Shown: one piece after another, positions 1-8,781 of the stretch
How positions within the stretch are numbered: position 1 is the stretch's first letter
Layout of the letters: the number at the start of each line of letters is the position of its first letter
DNA from: Branchiostoma floridae
Lineage: Eukaryota > Chordata > Leptocardii > Amphioxiformes > Branchiostomatidae
Assembly: GCF_000003815.2 (NCBI RefSeq)
Contig: NC_049995.1
Coordinates: forward strand, 809,375 to 833,120
DNA: 23,746 nt
Direction of reading: 5' to 3'
Program-made: the position numbers and the translations under genes
The notes under the pieces: model-generated
Database searches by the model: none
The model's input: only the letters and a program-made list of their open reading frames with translations
Told to the model about the DNA's origin: nothing

Positions 1-1040
1 CATTCTGTAAACACACATGAAATGCCCCACCTGGTTGTCCAAAGTACCTGACGTACGGTTACGATATTTATGGTACCCCGAAAGACGTATTGCGTGTGAT
101 TAGCTTGAGAAATGTTTTAGAAAGCTTTTCCTTCGAGCTGCCTAAAGATGTTGGGAAGATAAACGTCAATGTCAATTTTTCGCCTTGTTGGAGCAATCCT
201 TGGAACTACAACGTGTTTTTCTGAGCTGCCGCCGTGGATTTATAGCTGTAATCGCAGTTCAGACATTAATCTCCTGGTATTGACGGTTATACACATGTGT
301 ATGTGTACACCTGGTAGTCATGGGAACGAGACATGAAGAACTGTGTCAGTATGACACACACCAGTTGGAAAACATAAATGCACCGTCCCTTATCTGTCGG
401 CCAATTTGCCGCTACCCATGGACCACTGCTGGTCTGTAGTTAATGGACCATCCCCGCACGTACACGTAGAATGATTTGCCGCCACACGAGGAACACCGTC
501 ACAGTGGCATTAATGATCGTCCCCGTCATGTTTTACACATGAACACACCCTAGAATGATATTAACGACCCGTCCCCGTATCTGAAACACTGTGCGACTAG
601 CCACTGGGACGTTATACGTATACATGTAGTATACATGGAATGTCATTAGATGGTCCGTTCTCGTACATAAAGCGATTACCGTTACATGTGACCCCGTGTC
701 ACCCCAATTTTCCAGCCGAGTAAAGGCCCACCCAGCCGGCCATTCACCGCCGGACTGGATAATCGTTTTTACAGACTGAGAGAATACCTGCTGATATAAC
801 GTTATGTATATGTTATGTAGTTATGCAGGTTGTGTGCAGACTTGGTCTTTAAGATTGGGGTGTTACATTGTCCTGGTTATCAAGCTTTAAGATGGTACTA
901 CAATTTATATTAGGGTAGGGGTTTTCTACTAAATGATCCTATAAGTACTTTGTGGGAAAGGCGAAAACCCGGTGAAATACACTTTATAACGTTATACATG
1001 AATGTGTGTCATACAAGCTGCAAATGACACATATCGACAA
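1..1040. other. Intergenic stretch with no supported gene
   Basis: No ORF here has coding character. Between about 380 and 660 a short motif resembling TTAAYGAYCGTCCCCGTA recurs at uneven spacing (near 382, 441, 511, 564 and 645). This may be an old, decayed tandem repeat, but the copies are too diverged to define a unit by eye. I see no RNA gene or promoter that I could defend. Confidence 0.5.
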
Positions 1041-1130
1041 TAGTGGGGCTAAGACTCTCTCTCTCTCTGTGTCTGTACACGTGTGTTTGCGTAGATTTAC
1101 ATGTTTGTATGGATGTTTCTAATCATGCCT

Positions 1131-1158
1131 GTATATGTATATATATATATATATATAT
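1131..1158. repeat. AT-dinucleotide microsatellite
   Basis: A run of about 13 TA/AT dinucleotides sits directly against the left end of the foldback element. A short CT-rich tract lies just upstream at about 1053-1066. An AT-rich target is common for TA-targeting DNA transposons, but this tract may simply be an independent microsatellite. Confidence 0.85.
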
Positions 1159-1159
1159 G

Positions 1160-1613
1160 GTTACAGGTTGTTTCGCAACAATGTCAGTTCGCAACCGTCA
1201 GTTCGCAACAAGGCAAGTCTTTTCGCAACAAGGTTCAAGTCGTTTCACAACATTTCAATGTTATTAATCTTGATAGCCTAATAGTATTAGAAATCGTATT
1301 CCTAACATAATTATACTCCTGCCTGTGCACGCCGCGTATGAAACTGTACCGCCCGGCGGATGAAAATCATCGGGCTGTCCCGTCCATGCAGCCCCATGTT
1401 CCTCTGCCGGCGGGGTTGTCTTTCGAACCCGGTAATATTGTTAGGTGGTACTAATACAATTATGTGAGCATTACGATTCCTGATACTATTAGGCTATCAA
1501 GATTAATAACGTTGAAATGCTGCGAAACGACTTGTACCTTGTATGCGAAAAGACTTGCCTTGTTGCGAACTGACGGTTGCGAACTGACATAGTTGCGAAA
1601 CAACCCGTTACGG
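1160..1613. mobile_element. Foldback/MITE-like element with ~155-bp inverted arms
   Basis: The left arm, about 1160-1316, is repeated in inverted orientation at about 1457-1613, with near-identity over roughly 155 bases. Both arms carry the motif GTTGTTTCGCAAC at the tip, three or four further TTCGCAAC motifs, and a shared stretch around GATAGCCTAATAGTAT. The central loop of about 140 bases (1317-1456) is GC-rich and unrelated to the arms. No transposase ORF is present, so the element is non-autonomous. The right tip abuts an N gap, so the target-site duplication cannot be read and the family cannot be assigned. Long arms relative to the loop suggest a foldback-type MITE able to form a strong hairpin, which may be why the assembly breaks here. 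Confidence 0.8.
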
Positions 1614-1823
1614 NNNNNNNNNNNNNNNNNNNNNNNNNNNNNNNNNNNNNNNNNNNNNNNNNNNNNNNNNNNNNNNNNNNNNNNNNNNNNNNNNNNNNNN
1701 NNNNNNNNNNNNNNNNNNNNNNNNNNNNNNNNNNNNNNNNNNNNNNNNNNNNNNNNNNNNNNNNNNNNNNNNNNNNNNNNNNNNNNNNNNNNNNNNNNNN
1801 NNNNNNNNNNNNNNNNNNNNNNN
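1614..1823. other. Assembly gap (210 N)
   Basis: This is a run of 210 N between the right arm of the foldback element and a TG microsatellite. Both neighbours are hard to assemble. The two apparent ORFs crossing it are artefacts of reading through N. Confidence 0.99.
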
Positions 1824-1951
1824 GTGTGTGTGTGCTTTTTAGGAGTGTGTGTGTGTATGTCTGTGTCTGTGTCTGTGTGTGTGTCTCTGTGTCTGTGTGT
1901 GTGTGTGTGTCTGTGTGTGTGTGTGTGTGTTATGTGTGTGTGTGTGTGTGT

Positions 1952-1988
<37 letters not shown>

Positions 1989-2069
1989 GTGTGTGTGTGT
2001 GTTAGCGCGCGCGCGTTTGTGTCTGTCAGTACGTGTATTGTGTGTGCGTGCGTGCGTGCGCTGCGTACA
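1824..2069. repeat. (TG)n microsatellite with GC-alternating tail
   Basis: A long TG-dinucleotide tract is interrupted by TCTG and TATG variants, ending in a short GCGCGCGCG run and TGCG steps near 2005-2070. Alternating purine-pyrimidine DNA of this kind can adopt Z-form. The Cys-Val and Thr-His ORFs on the two strands are only translations of the dinucleotide repeat. Confidence 0.95.
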
Positions 2070-2639
2070 CACATGTACATAGGTGTATGTTTGTGTACGT
2101 GTGCTTTTCTATATCTTGGTTACAACTTCGGTTGCTAGCTTTGTGATGCCTGAGCAGAAAGGACAAGTTTTCAATTGACTACAGTTGCGTTGAGCATTGA
2201 GCAGAAATACCTACTTATTTCCTTTGGAAAGTAAGAATATCTAACGGCAATGGCAATGATCTTAATTGCATATCCATGCCCAACATGGGTTAAACGCGGT
2301 AAGTGTACTAAACTGTATGCTGAATTCCATCTCAATATACATAACGTTAGTAACTTCTGTCTTTTTAAAACACGTATCGACAAGAGTTCGGCGACCTCAT
2401 ACATCCATAAAATATTGTGAGCTTTTGTACTTACATTTACATAATTTGTGCATGGCGATGTTCATTATTGACGTACACATGTCACAAATATAAAATTCCC
2501 ATCAGTCATTATGCGGATTTACTATTTTGTATATATTATGCAAATCAGTTCCTCATTTGCATATTTGGTATCTTGCATTATGTATGTTTCACTTATCATA
2601 ACTTACATGTGTTACATTACTGAAGTTCAGCTATTGAAA
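2070..2639. other. AT-rich intergenic stretch, no supported gene
   Basis: Short ORFs on both strands lack coding character. From about 2510 the sequence carries TATGCAAAT and ATTTGCATA motifs. These recur inside the dispersed repeat that follows, so this part may be a degraded first monomer of that repeat. Confidence 0.5.
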
Positions 2640-3405
2640 ACAATGGAATTGTACAATTTCCTCATTGATTTTGCAAACTAAGTCATCATTTGCATAAAAT
2701 GTATATCATTATGAACATCTTTGCCTAAGCTACCTGCATGCCAAAAATGATGGCAATCCATCATTCCTTTCTACAGTTATCCTCTTTGGAGTGTCTTGAC
2801 AAAAATGCCCCTGCAGTTTCAAAATTAAATGTTAGGGGACTGAAACTTGTCCTACTTTGTCATGACGGTAAAGACTATTTACCACCCAAATATCAAAACC
2901 ATATCATCTCCAGTACAAGAGTTCCTTAAAAAACTGCTATGATAGAATAAGCTCATTCATTATGCAAATGTCATCTAATTTTGCATAATCAATATTGTAT
3001 CTTGTATAACATTGTCTAGGGTACCTACATACCCCAAATCATGAAAATCTATTGTTCCCTTCTCGAGTTATCCACTTCAGAAGTTTTTGACAAAAATGCC
3101 CCTGCTATACCCAAAACTAAACGCTAGGTGGCCCAAGAGCACAAGAGCTATCTAACACCTAAAACTTGGGACCGTATCTTGTTCAGAACACGAAATAGTA
3201 AAACCGGAAGTTGCGCTGCAGTACCAAGGAAAGCCGCTAGGGGGCCCACAATCTAATCACTTCTAGCTTTCATCACACCCCACCAACACACTAAGTATGA
3301 AAGTAATCCATTCAGCCATTCTTGAGTTATCTTGTTGACAGACAGACAGACACACACACACACTGGTGAAAATATAACCTCCATGACATTTCATGGAGGT
3401 AAAAA
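2640..3405. mobile_element. Dispersed repeat with an internal ~291-bp tandem duplication and terminal hairpin
   Basis: Two diverged monomers are arranged head to tail. The block containing GACAAAAATGCCCCTGC occurs at about 2798 and again at about 3089, an offset of 291 bases, and flanking phrases (a CTACCTGCAT/CTACCTACAT block, a GTTATCC block, TTAAATGTTAGG/CTAAACGCTAGG) keep the same order. After the second monomer come a GACAGACA/CACACA microsatellite (about 3340-3362) and a perfect 10-bp inverted repeat, ACCTCCATGA at 3377-3386 with its complement at 3391-3400 around a four-base loop. A related fragment lies in gene 1 intron (6390-6620). I infer an interspersed repeat, possibly the 3' end of a non-autonomous retroelement. 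The class is uncertain and no intact ORF is present. Confidence 0.6.
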
Positions 3406-3573
3406 GTTATAGACTTCTTCCATTACAATTTAGTTTTTCAATAGATTACACGACATAATTCAAGACAAACATTTTATACAGCTTTCGTTCAAACATTGCC
3501 GAGCTTACTGTACAATGTAAGACGAGATGGTCAATGCACTTCGACCTTTGACCCTGAACAAAATAGAAAATAA

Positions 3574-3651
3574 ATGGCCGCTCGTCTGCAGAGAAACGGC
3601 AGCGAAACAGTCTCCGAGGACGGACCGTGCAAGCACGTGAAGATATGCAAG
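3574..3651 (+). CDS. Possible first coding exon of the SLC16-like gene (gene 1)
   Basis: An ATG with a favourable G at +4 opens a 26-codon stretch beginning MAARLQRNGSETVSEDG and ending VKICK, followed by a candidate donor AAG/gtgaac at 3651-3652 in phase 0. Codons are GC-ending and coding-like, in contrast to the AT-rich surroundings, and the composition suits a cytosolic N-terminal tail ahead of a first membrane segment. It lies about 1.2 kb upstream of the first certain SLC16 exon on the same strand. SLC16 proteins normally have a short hydrophilic N-terminus followed by the DGGWGW motif of TM1; that motif is not in the readable sequence between here and 4865. A linking exon beginning in phase 0 and ending in phase 1 is therefore required and could be in the gap at 4152-4251. 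The ORF track reading on past 3651 loses coding character. It could instead belong to an unrelated gene or be chance. Confidence 0.4.
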
Positions 3652-4151
3652 GTGAACGGGTGCATTTATCGTCTGTTTCGCTTAAGATCATTGCATGATG
3701 ACTGCCATACCTCAGAAAATGTCCAATCTGGTTCGATTTTACTGTTGTTGACTACCCTGTGTTTCCGTAACGCCGTATAGTGTGTTTACATAGTGTGTGT
3801 ACACCAGCAGACGGTACAAAAATGAACATAAGCGACATGTATGAAATTGATGTAAGAAATCAGAGTCACAGATGGTAGCGTTGTTGTGCCCTGTTTCAAA
3901 CTGGAATGCCATGAAAATATTGCAATCTAAAAACCATCGTCTGTGGACTATATATCCCTAAATATCTCGTTTTTTTTTAACAATGGATAACGTTTAATAT
4001 AGGTTACCATGTGGATACAGATGAATTACCGTTTACGTTAAATCGGACACGCATTCCAACACAAACTACTGATGGGGGATCTTAAACCTTAGAGAAACTC
4101 AGAAAGTGTAGGGAAACAAATGTGTCACTACCTCAAGAACCAAAACTTAAC
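3652..4151. other. Putative intron 1 of gene 1, 5' part
   Basis: This is AT-rich sequence between the possible first exon and the gap. I searched it by eye for a DGGWGW-encoding exon and did not find one. No repeat family is obvious. Confidence 0.35.
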
Positions 4152-4251
4152 NNNNNNNNNNNNNNNNNNNNNNNNNNNNNNNNNNNNNNNNNNNNNNNNN
4201 NNNNNNNNNNNNNNNNNNNNNNNNNNNNNNNNNNNNNNNNNNNNNNNNNNN
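4152..4251. other. Assembly gap (100 N, probably of unknown true size)
   Basis: There are exactly 100 N, the usual placeholder for a gap of unknown length. It lies immediately upstream of a seven-copy tandem repeat, which could itself extend into the gap and have caused the break. The missing TM1-TM3 exon of gene 1 is most simply placed here. Confidence 0.95.
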
Positions 4252-4902
4252 CTCTATTAAGTTCTCCTCTGTGCCCTATTTTACAGCGTTCCTTACCGGA
4301 GCCCCGTGTAACGTGTTGGGTTGGAAGTGCTATATTCTTGATTTTCTCTAGTGGAATACTCTTCTGTGCCTTATTTTGCAACGTTCCTTACCAGAGCCAT
4401 GTGTAACGTGTTCGGTTATAAATGCTATAGTCGTGACTTTCTCTAGTTCATAGCTCGTCTGTGCCTTATTTTCCAGCGTTCCTTACCGGAGCCATGTGTA
4501 ACGTGTTCGGTTGGAAGTGCCATATTCGTGACTTTCTCTAGTTCATAGCTCGTCTGTGCCTTATTTTGCAGCGTTCCTTACCGGAGCCATGTGTAACGTG
4601 TTCGGTTTGAAGTGCTATAGCTAGTCGTGACTTTCTCTAGTTCATAGCTCGTCTGTGCCTTATTTTGCAGCGTTCCTTACCGGAGCCATGTGTAACGTGT
4701 TCGGTTTGAAGTGCTATAGCTAGTCGTGACTTTCTCTAGTTCATAGCTCGTCTGTGCCTTATTTTGCAGCCTTCCTTACCGGAGCCATGTGTAACGTGTT
4801 CGGTTGGAAGTGCTATAGTCGTGACTTTCTCTAGTTCATAGCTCGTCTGTGCCCTATTTTGCAGCGTTCCTTACCGGAGCCATGTGTAACGTGTTCGGTT
4901 GC
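4252..4902 (+). repeat. Minisatellite of 95/99-bp units spanning a 3' splice site (7 copies)
   Basis: Units begin at the exon-like phrase CGTTCCTTACCGGAGCC at 4287, 4382, 4477, 4572, 4671, 4770 and 4865, giving spacings of 95, 95, 95, 99, 99 and 95. The 99-bp units carry an extra CTAG. Each unit contains the pyrimidine-rich end of the intron (TGTGCCTTATTTTGCAG or a variant), then the first ~37 nt of the downstream exon, then about 60 nt of intron-like filler. The final unit is the genuine exon start: it departs from the repeat after about 4902 and continues as an SLC16 reading frame. Copy 2 has GCAA instead of GCAG and so lacks the acceptor AG. The array therefore copies an intron-exon boundary. 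The left end runs into the gap, so the copy number may be larger. Confidence 0.95.
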
Positions 4903-5008
4903 AGAGCTGTAGTAATGGCGGGTAGTGTGATGGCGGCGGCTGGTCTCCTGTCCAGCATGTTCGTCACCACTCTACCTGTCATGTACCTGACGGCTGGCGT
5001 CATCACAG
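4865..5008 (+). CDS. SLC16/monocarboxylate transporter-like, 144-nt exon (TM4-TM5 region)
   Basis: The exon is bounded by TTTTGCAG/CG and ACAG/gtaaga and is in phase 1 at both ends. It encodes AFLTGAMCNVFGCRAVVMAG followed by a hydrophobic segment ending TAGVITG. In SLC16 proteins the matching segment reads roughly GPxxSxLxNxFGxRxVxxxG followed by a TM helix ending in GVxxG. From memory, vertebrate SLC16 genes also carry a 144-nt exon at this place with introns before the PxxS block and inside the final glycine codon. The product would be a plasma-membrane major facilitator transporter moving monocarboxylates or related small organic solutes, with protons in the best-known members; the substrate cannot be told from sequence. 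The start is a splice acceptor that is the last of seven tandem copies. The ATG at 4849 is intronic and is not a start. Confidence 0.88.
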
Positions 5009-5541
5009 GTAAGACCTCTGACACGTACGAAAGGTCGTACGAAAGATAACGATAACAAAATGAGGACTGGGGAAGTCTTGAAGAAGTTCACCAGTCACGT
5101 ATAAACACATTTAAATCCAAATTTTCTTCAAGCAATGACTTAAGGTAAGGTACATACCTCCAAATTTTCGAGGACTGACAGTCCGTCTTGATCACGGAGA
5201 GTGACCTAGTCTCGATCTCGCGTGAGAGCACGAGACTAGGTCAGGCTTGCGTAGATTAAACTAGGAGTGGGGAAGTCTAGGGTGTGTCGTATAAAGCCCA
5301 CACATTATGTTACAAAACTTGTCGCTCTATCAAAGCTTCCATGAAAATTGATCGAACGACGTACGTGTTAGTACCTGTACATTTAGACAATTTTTTTAAA
5401 AATCTTTTTCTTTGTATGGATGCAGAAACATATCTATTACGTTATTTCAAACAAGCGATTATTTGTTACAGTAGGAAATGTAAATGTGGGTCCAGTAGAT
5501 TTTGTGTTGTCGAAAAACAGCTTTCTGCTTTTGTCTTGCAG
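5009..5541 (+). other. Intron between SLC16 exons, with a 12-bp perfect inverted repeat
   Basis: This 533-nt GT-AG intron runs from gtaaga to a pyrimidine-rich acceptor TTTGTCTTGCAG. At 5203-5214 and 5231-5242 the 12-mer GACCTAGTCTCG is repeated in perfect inverted orientation around a 16-base loop that itself contains CTCGCG/GAGAG complementarity. This could fold as a hairpin in the pre-mRNA. No second exon or mobile element is obvious. Confidence 0.75.
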
Positions 5542-6339
5542 GTGTTGGGTTCTCCTTCATGTATACGCCATGTATTATCATGGTGGGCAGATACTTCAAG
5601 AGAAGAAGAGCACTTGCGAACGGACTAGGCCTATCAGGCTCCGGGGTCGGAACTTTCGCCTTCCCACCAGTGTTTCAGTTACTTATAGACTCATTCGGCT
5701 GGCGGGGTTCCCTTTTTATCGTAGCAGGGGTCACCTTACAAGGCTGCATCTTTGGTGCCCTGCTAAGACCGATATATCTAAAGGATGACGTTGAAAAAAG
5801 GAAAATTGTTATTTCAAATGGCAGACAGATTCCGTCAAGATGTCATCGGCCGTGCCTGTCTCTATGTAGACTCCTGGACCTCTCGCTTTTCAAGAACCCG
5901 AACTTTGTTGTTATTATTGTTTCAAGCATGCTCGTGATTTTTGGTAATTTCATCCTCTTTGTTCACCTCGTTGCCCATGCGAGAAATGTTGGAACTGCAG
6001 CGCAGGAAGCCGCTTTTCTTGTCTCAGTTGTGGGTATCGGTGAGATGGTGTCCAGGATAGCGTACGGCTGGCTCTCGGACACGGGTCTGTTCCCTCGGCT
6101 CCGTGGGTACATAGTCTGCGACCTCGGCCTCGGCCTGTGTCTGTTCTTCTTACCATTTGCACAGACGTACCCTTCCATGGTGGTATGTAGCCTCGCTATA
6201 GGCCTGTTTGGTGGCTCCTGTGCCAGCCAAACAGCGGTATTTCTGGCAGAGTTCTGCGGAGTTACCAGACTGGCCAGTGCTGTGGGGATAGCCTACGGGA
6301 TACAGGGGTTCGCCATCTTGTTCGGCCCGCCTATTGCAG
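5542..6339 (+). CDS. SLC16/monocarboxylate transporter-like, 798-nt exon (TM5-TM11 region)
   Basis: Acceptor CTTGCAG/GT and donor TTGCAG/gtaaga give a 798-nt exon, phase 1 to phase 1, that joins the 144-nt exon through a shared glycine codon. Hallmarks in order are GRYFKRRRALANG (the conserved SLC16 loop and TM block), FGWRGSLF, ALLRP, a hydrophilic central loop starting near 5780, then LFKNPNF and further TM helices, EMVSR near 6042-6056, and FGPPIAG at the end. In human MCT1 the corresponding TM8 positions are the Asp302/Arg306 pair needed for transport; here they are Glu (6042-6044) and Arg (6054-6056), so spacing and charge are kept. Neighbouring exons complete a 12-TM C-terminal half. 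Extensions upstream of 5542 and downstream of 6339 are intron read-through. It could be any SLC16 subgroup, perhaps closer to the MCT12/MCT14-like members. Confidence 0.93.
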
Positions 6340-6389
6340 GTAAGACGAAACTACATGTCATTAAAATAATCTCCCAATTTTTTCCTAAA

Positions 6390-6620
6390 GGATACCCAAC
6401 CTCTACAGTTCATAATGAAATTACCAGGGAGCCGAAACTTGTACCACTTTTTCACAACGTCATAAGCTACCTGCTGAAAAAAATCAAGATGATAGTATAT
6501 ACAGGATAAAAGTGGTAAATAAAACATCAATCTACAGTACCAAGAAAAGCCACTATAGCTAGGAGGTCAAAAATTGACCTCAATCTTTGTCTTCGTACCC
6601 CAATGCAGTTCAGTTGTACA
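6390..6620. mobile_element. Fragment related to the dispersed repeat at 2640-3405
   Basis: Phrases in order resemble those of the dimeric repeat upstream: GGAGCCGAAACTTGTACCAC (compare GGGACTGAAACTTGTCCTAC near 2837) and CAGTACCAAGAAAAGCCACTA (compare the CAGTACCAAGGAAAGCCGCTA block near 3217). It lies inside the gene 1 intron, lacks the hairpin and microsatellite tail, and looks degraded. The limits are approximate. Confidence 0.5.
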
Positions 6621-6725
6621 TTGGTAATCAGTATTAGTTGAATTCCTCCGACGGAAATCTAGAAAGGAAAAAGATAAGAATGCCTACCTTTTCAACCCTA
6701 ATTTGTTTTAGGGTCGTATAGAAAA

Positions 6726-6937
6726 TACTGTAAATGCAGAAATGTTCTCGGTGGTTCTATGTTCCCGGTTTTTGCGTTGCCAACTCACCGCGAACTCAAA
6801 GCCACCGCGAGTATTTTTCTATGACGGTATGTGACTACTGAAGATGGCGCTATCGCGAACTCAAAACCACCGCGAACACAAAGTCTTTCCTTCTACCGTG
6901 AATTTAAATCCCCGCGAACTTAAATGCATTTACAGTA
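6726..6937 (-). mobile_element. 212-bp TIR MITE, copy 1
   Basis: The element starts TACTGTAAATGCA and ends with its exact reverse complement. It is 212 bp long, like the two copies at 8287 and 8570, but lies in the opposite orientation. Several CCGCGAA/TTCGCGG-type motifs lie inside. The outer TA at each end can be read as a TA target-site duplication, as expected for the Tc1/mariner-like superfamily, though no transposase is present to prove it. It sits in the gene 1 intron 6340-7264 and is more diverged from the other two copies than they are from each other. Confidence 0.85.
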
Positions 6938-7264
6938 CTTTTTTTCTTAGGTCATAGCAATGTAACTTTTAAGTACTATTAAGCATTTGTTCGGGCAACG
7001 AAATTTTGAAATAAGAAATCAAAAAGATAAAGTGATCGATTCTAATGACATGTATATACTACACTACAAATCATAGAAATACTAAGATATACCAATACTA
7101 TTAGTAGAATATTGATAAATGCAGTATTACATGGATTTGCTATTCTGAATTGACAGTGATATGTACGATATATATGAATATTCGTATGTACAAATACCAT
7201 ATAATTTGCTGTCACCATGTTTCCCACACTTTAGTACTTAGACTTTATTTTTGGTCTTCTGTAG

Positions 7265-7515
7265 GTCGTTTATATGACGTCACCGGAAATTACACGGTCT
7301 CCTTCTATGTTGCCGGAAGTGTCGTCATGATCAGCGTTCTGATGGTGACGTCACTAGAAGTACATCGCACGTGGACTTCACAAGTCTTACCACAGACCTC
7401 TAGAACCAACGGATCTCTTATATCTACTGAAGATATGGAAAGTTTTGACAAAGAGAAAGATACGGAATGGACTGACTCTAGCGAGCATTTCATCATCCAT
7501 GAAAGTAGTGTGTAA
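7265..7515 (+). CDS. SLC16/monocarboxylate transporter-like, last exon (TM12 and C-terminal tail)
   Basis: The acceptor TTCTGTAG/GT lies at 7264-7265 and completes the glycine codon of the previous exon, giving PPIAG-RLYDVTGNYTVSFYVAG. This matches the SLC16 signature GPPxxGxxxDxTGxYxxSFxxAG before the last membrane helix. A hydrophobic helix follows (about VAGSVVMISVLMV), then a cytosolic tail of about 55 residues rich in Ser, Thr, Asp and Glu that stops with IHESSV at a TAA. The assembled three exons give about 397 residues. Complete family members run roughly 420-520, so only the N-terminal TM1-TM3 portion is unseen. I could not identify a clear AATAAA near the stop. The intron before it (6340-7264) is 925 nt and contains two mobile-element pieces. 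Confidence 0.92.
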
Positions 7516-8286
7516 ATGTCTATTTCAGTGTCTGACAAAATGTAATATGTCCATTGTGAACACCGATTCTCTTGTCTAGTACTATCAAAACTTGCCATGT
7601 CAAATATGAGTAACAAAAGAAGGTCATGTATGGCAAACTAGAAACCACTTTCAATGTTGAAGAATGAGTCTTGTTTAACAAGGCACATATTGTTTGCTCG
7701 GCTTGTAGTTTTTACCATCTCTTGCAATTACTCTGAAAAGCGTCCTTAGCAACGGCCATGGCAACGGTTATCATGACAGATATTTATAATGTAACGACCA
7801 TAATACCGGGAATGGTACAATGCAACCATTGATGTATAATGTATAAGATAAAGCCTATTCGGGATATTTCAACAGAAAGTTAATTATACATCATATACGC
7901 TATTTAATGACCCCTAACGCCTGACCGGTGTAAGATATGAAAAAAAAAATGTGTGCCAGTTTGAAAAAAAAAAACATTGATGTTAAGATCAAGGCCCCCC
8001 TTCTGAAAATGTAACGTTACATATTTACGCCTGTGCCCCATGAACAATGAATCTTCAATTGGCGCTAGCGTGATACCACGACTGGAGCAAAAAGTATTTT
8101 TGTAATGGTTTATTGATATCACAAACAACACTTCACTCTTGCAGTCTTGCGACTGAATTGTGGTGAACATTTGAATGGAAACAATTAATTATCATTCGCA
8201 GTATAAAGGGTTGAAAGGTAAGAAATTCTTGCATTCTATCATTTACAATCCATGTAAAACCTAATATAGTAAATGATGATTACCAA
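7516..8286. other. 3' flank of gene 1, no further gene
   Basis: This is presumably 3' UTR followed by intergenic DNA. I see no canonical AATAAA close to the stop codon; GATAAA near 7849 is the nearest variant. The sequence is AT-rich with short poly-A runs near 7937 and 7963. Short reverse-strand ORFs have no coding character. Confidence 0.45.
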
Positions 8287-8498
8287 TACTGTAAATGTTT
8301 TTAAGTTCGCGGGGATTTAATTTCGCGGTAGCGGTAAAAAGGACTTTTCGCGGTGGATTTAAGTTCGCGGTAACACCATAGACTGCAATCTAATATCATA
8401 GTAGAAAAATGTTGGCGGTGGTTTTAAATTCGCGGTGAAGTGGTCACCGCGAAAACCGCGAACATTAATCCACCGCGAACATTTCTGCATTTACAGTA
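8287..8498 (+). mobile_element. 212-bp TIR MITE, copy 2
   Basis: TACTGTAAATG at the left and TGCATTTACAGTA at the right bound a 212-bp element with repeated TTCGCGG and CCGCGAA motifs arranged as nested inverted repeats. The length is identical to copies 1 and 3. The orientation is the same as copy 3, which begins 71 bp further on. There is no coding capacity. Confidence 0.9.
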
Positions 8499-8569
8499 TT
8501 GCACTTGAAGAATATTGCACGTCGATATACAGTAAAAAAGCTAACGCTGGTCAACAATCATGACTAAGA

Positions 8570-8781
8570 TACTGTAAATGCACTTAAGTTCGCGGGGATT
8601 TAACTTCGCGGTAGCAGGAAAAGGGACTTTTCGCGGTGGTTTTAATTTCGCGGTAGCACCATGCACTGTAGTCTCTTACTACCATGAAAAAATGTTCGCG
8701 GTGGTTTTAAATTCGCGGTAAAGTTGCCACCGCGAAAAACGCGAACATTAATCCACCGCGAACATTTCTGCATTTACAGTA
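8570..8781 (+). mobile_element. 212-bp TIR MITE, copy 3
   Basis: TACTGTAAATGCA and its complement bound 212 bp. It is closely similar to copy 2, including the GTTCGCGGGGATTTAA block near the left end and CCGCGAACATTTCTGC at the right. Close spacing in the same orientation suggests either two nearby insertions at TA sites or a local duplication. The 71-bp spacer is not MITE-like, which fits separate insertions better. Confidence 0.9.

Noticed and set aside
1577-2138. ORFs running through the N gap and the TG tract
   Set aside because: They are products of N translation and a dinucleotide repeat (alternating Cys-Val); not genes.
5420-5788. Overlapping ORFs in other frames across the SLC16 exon
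   Set aside because: The SLC16 motifs are unambiguous in the 5542-6339 frame; the others are shadows or intron sequence.
7748-7775. RFX-type X-box near GCAACGGCCATGGCAACGG
   Set aside because: It has two half-site-like motifs but not the inverted arrangement of a real X-box, and it lies downstream of gene 1 with no promoter in sight.
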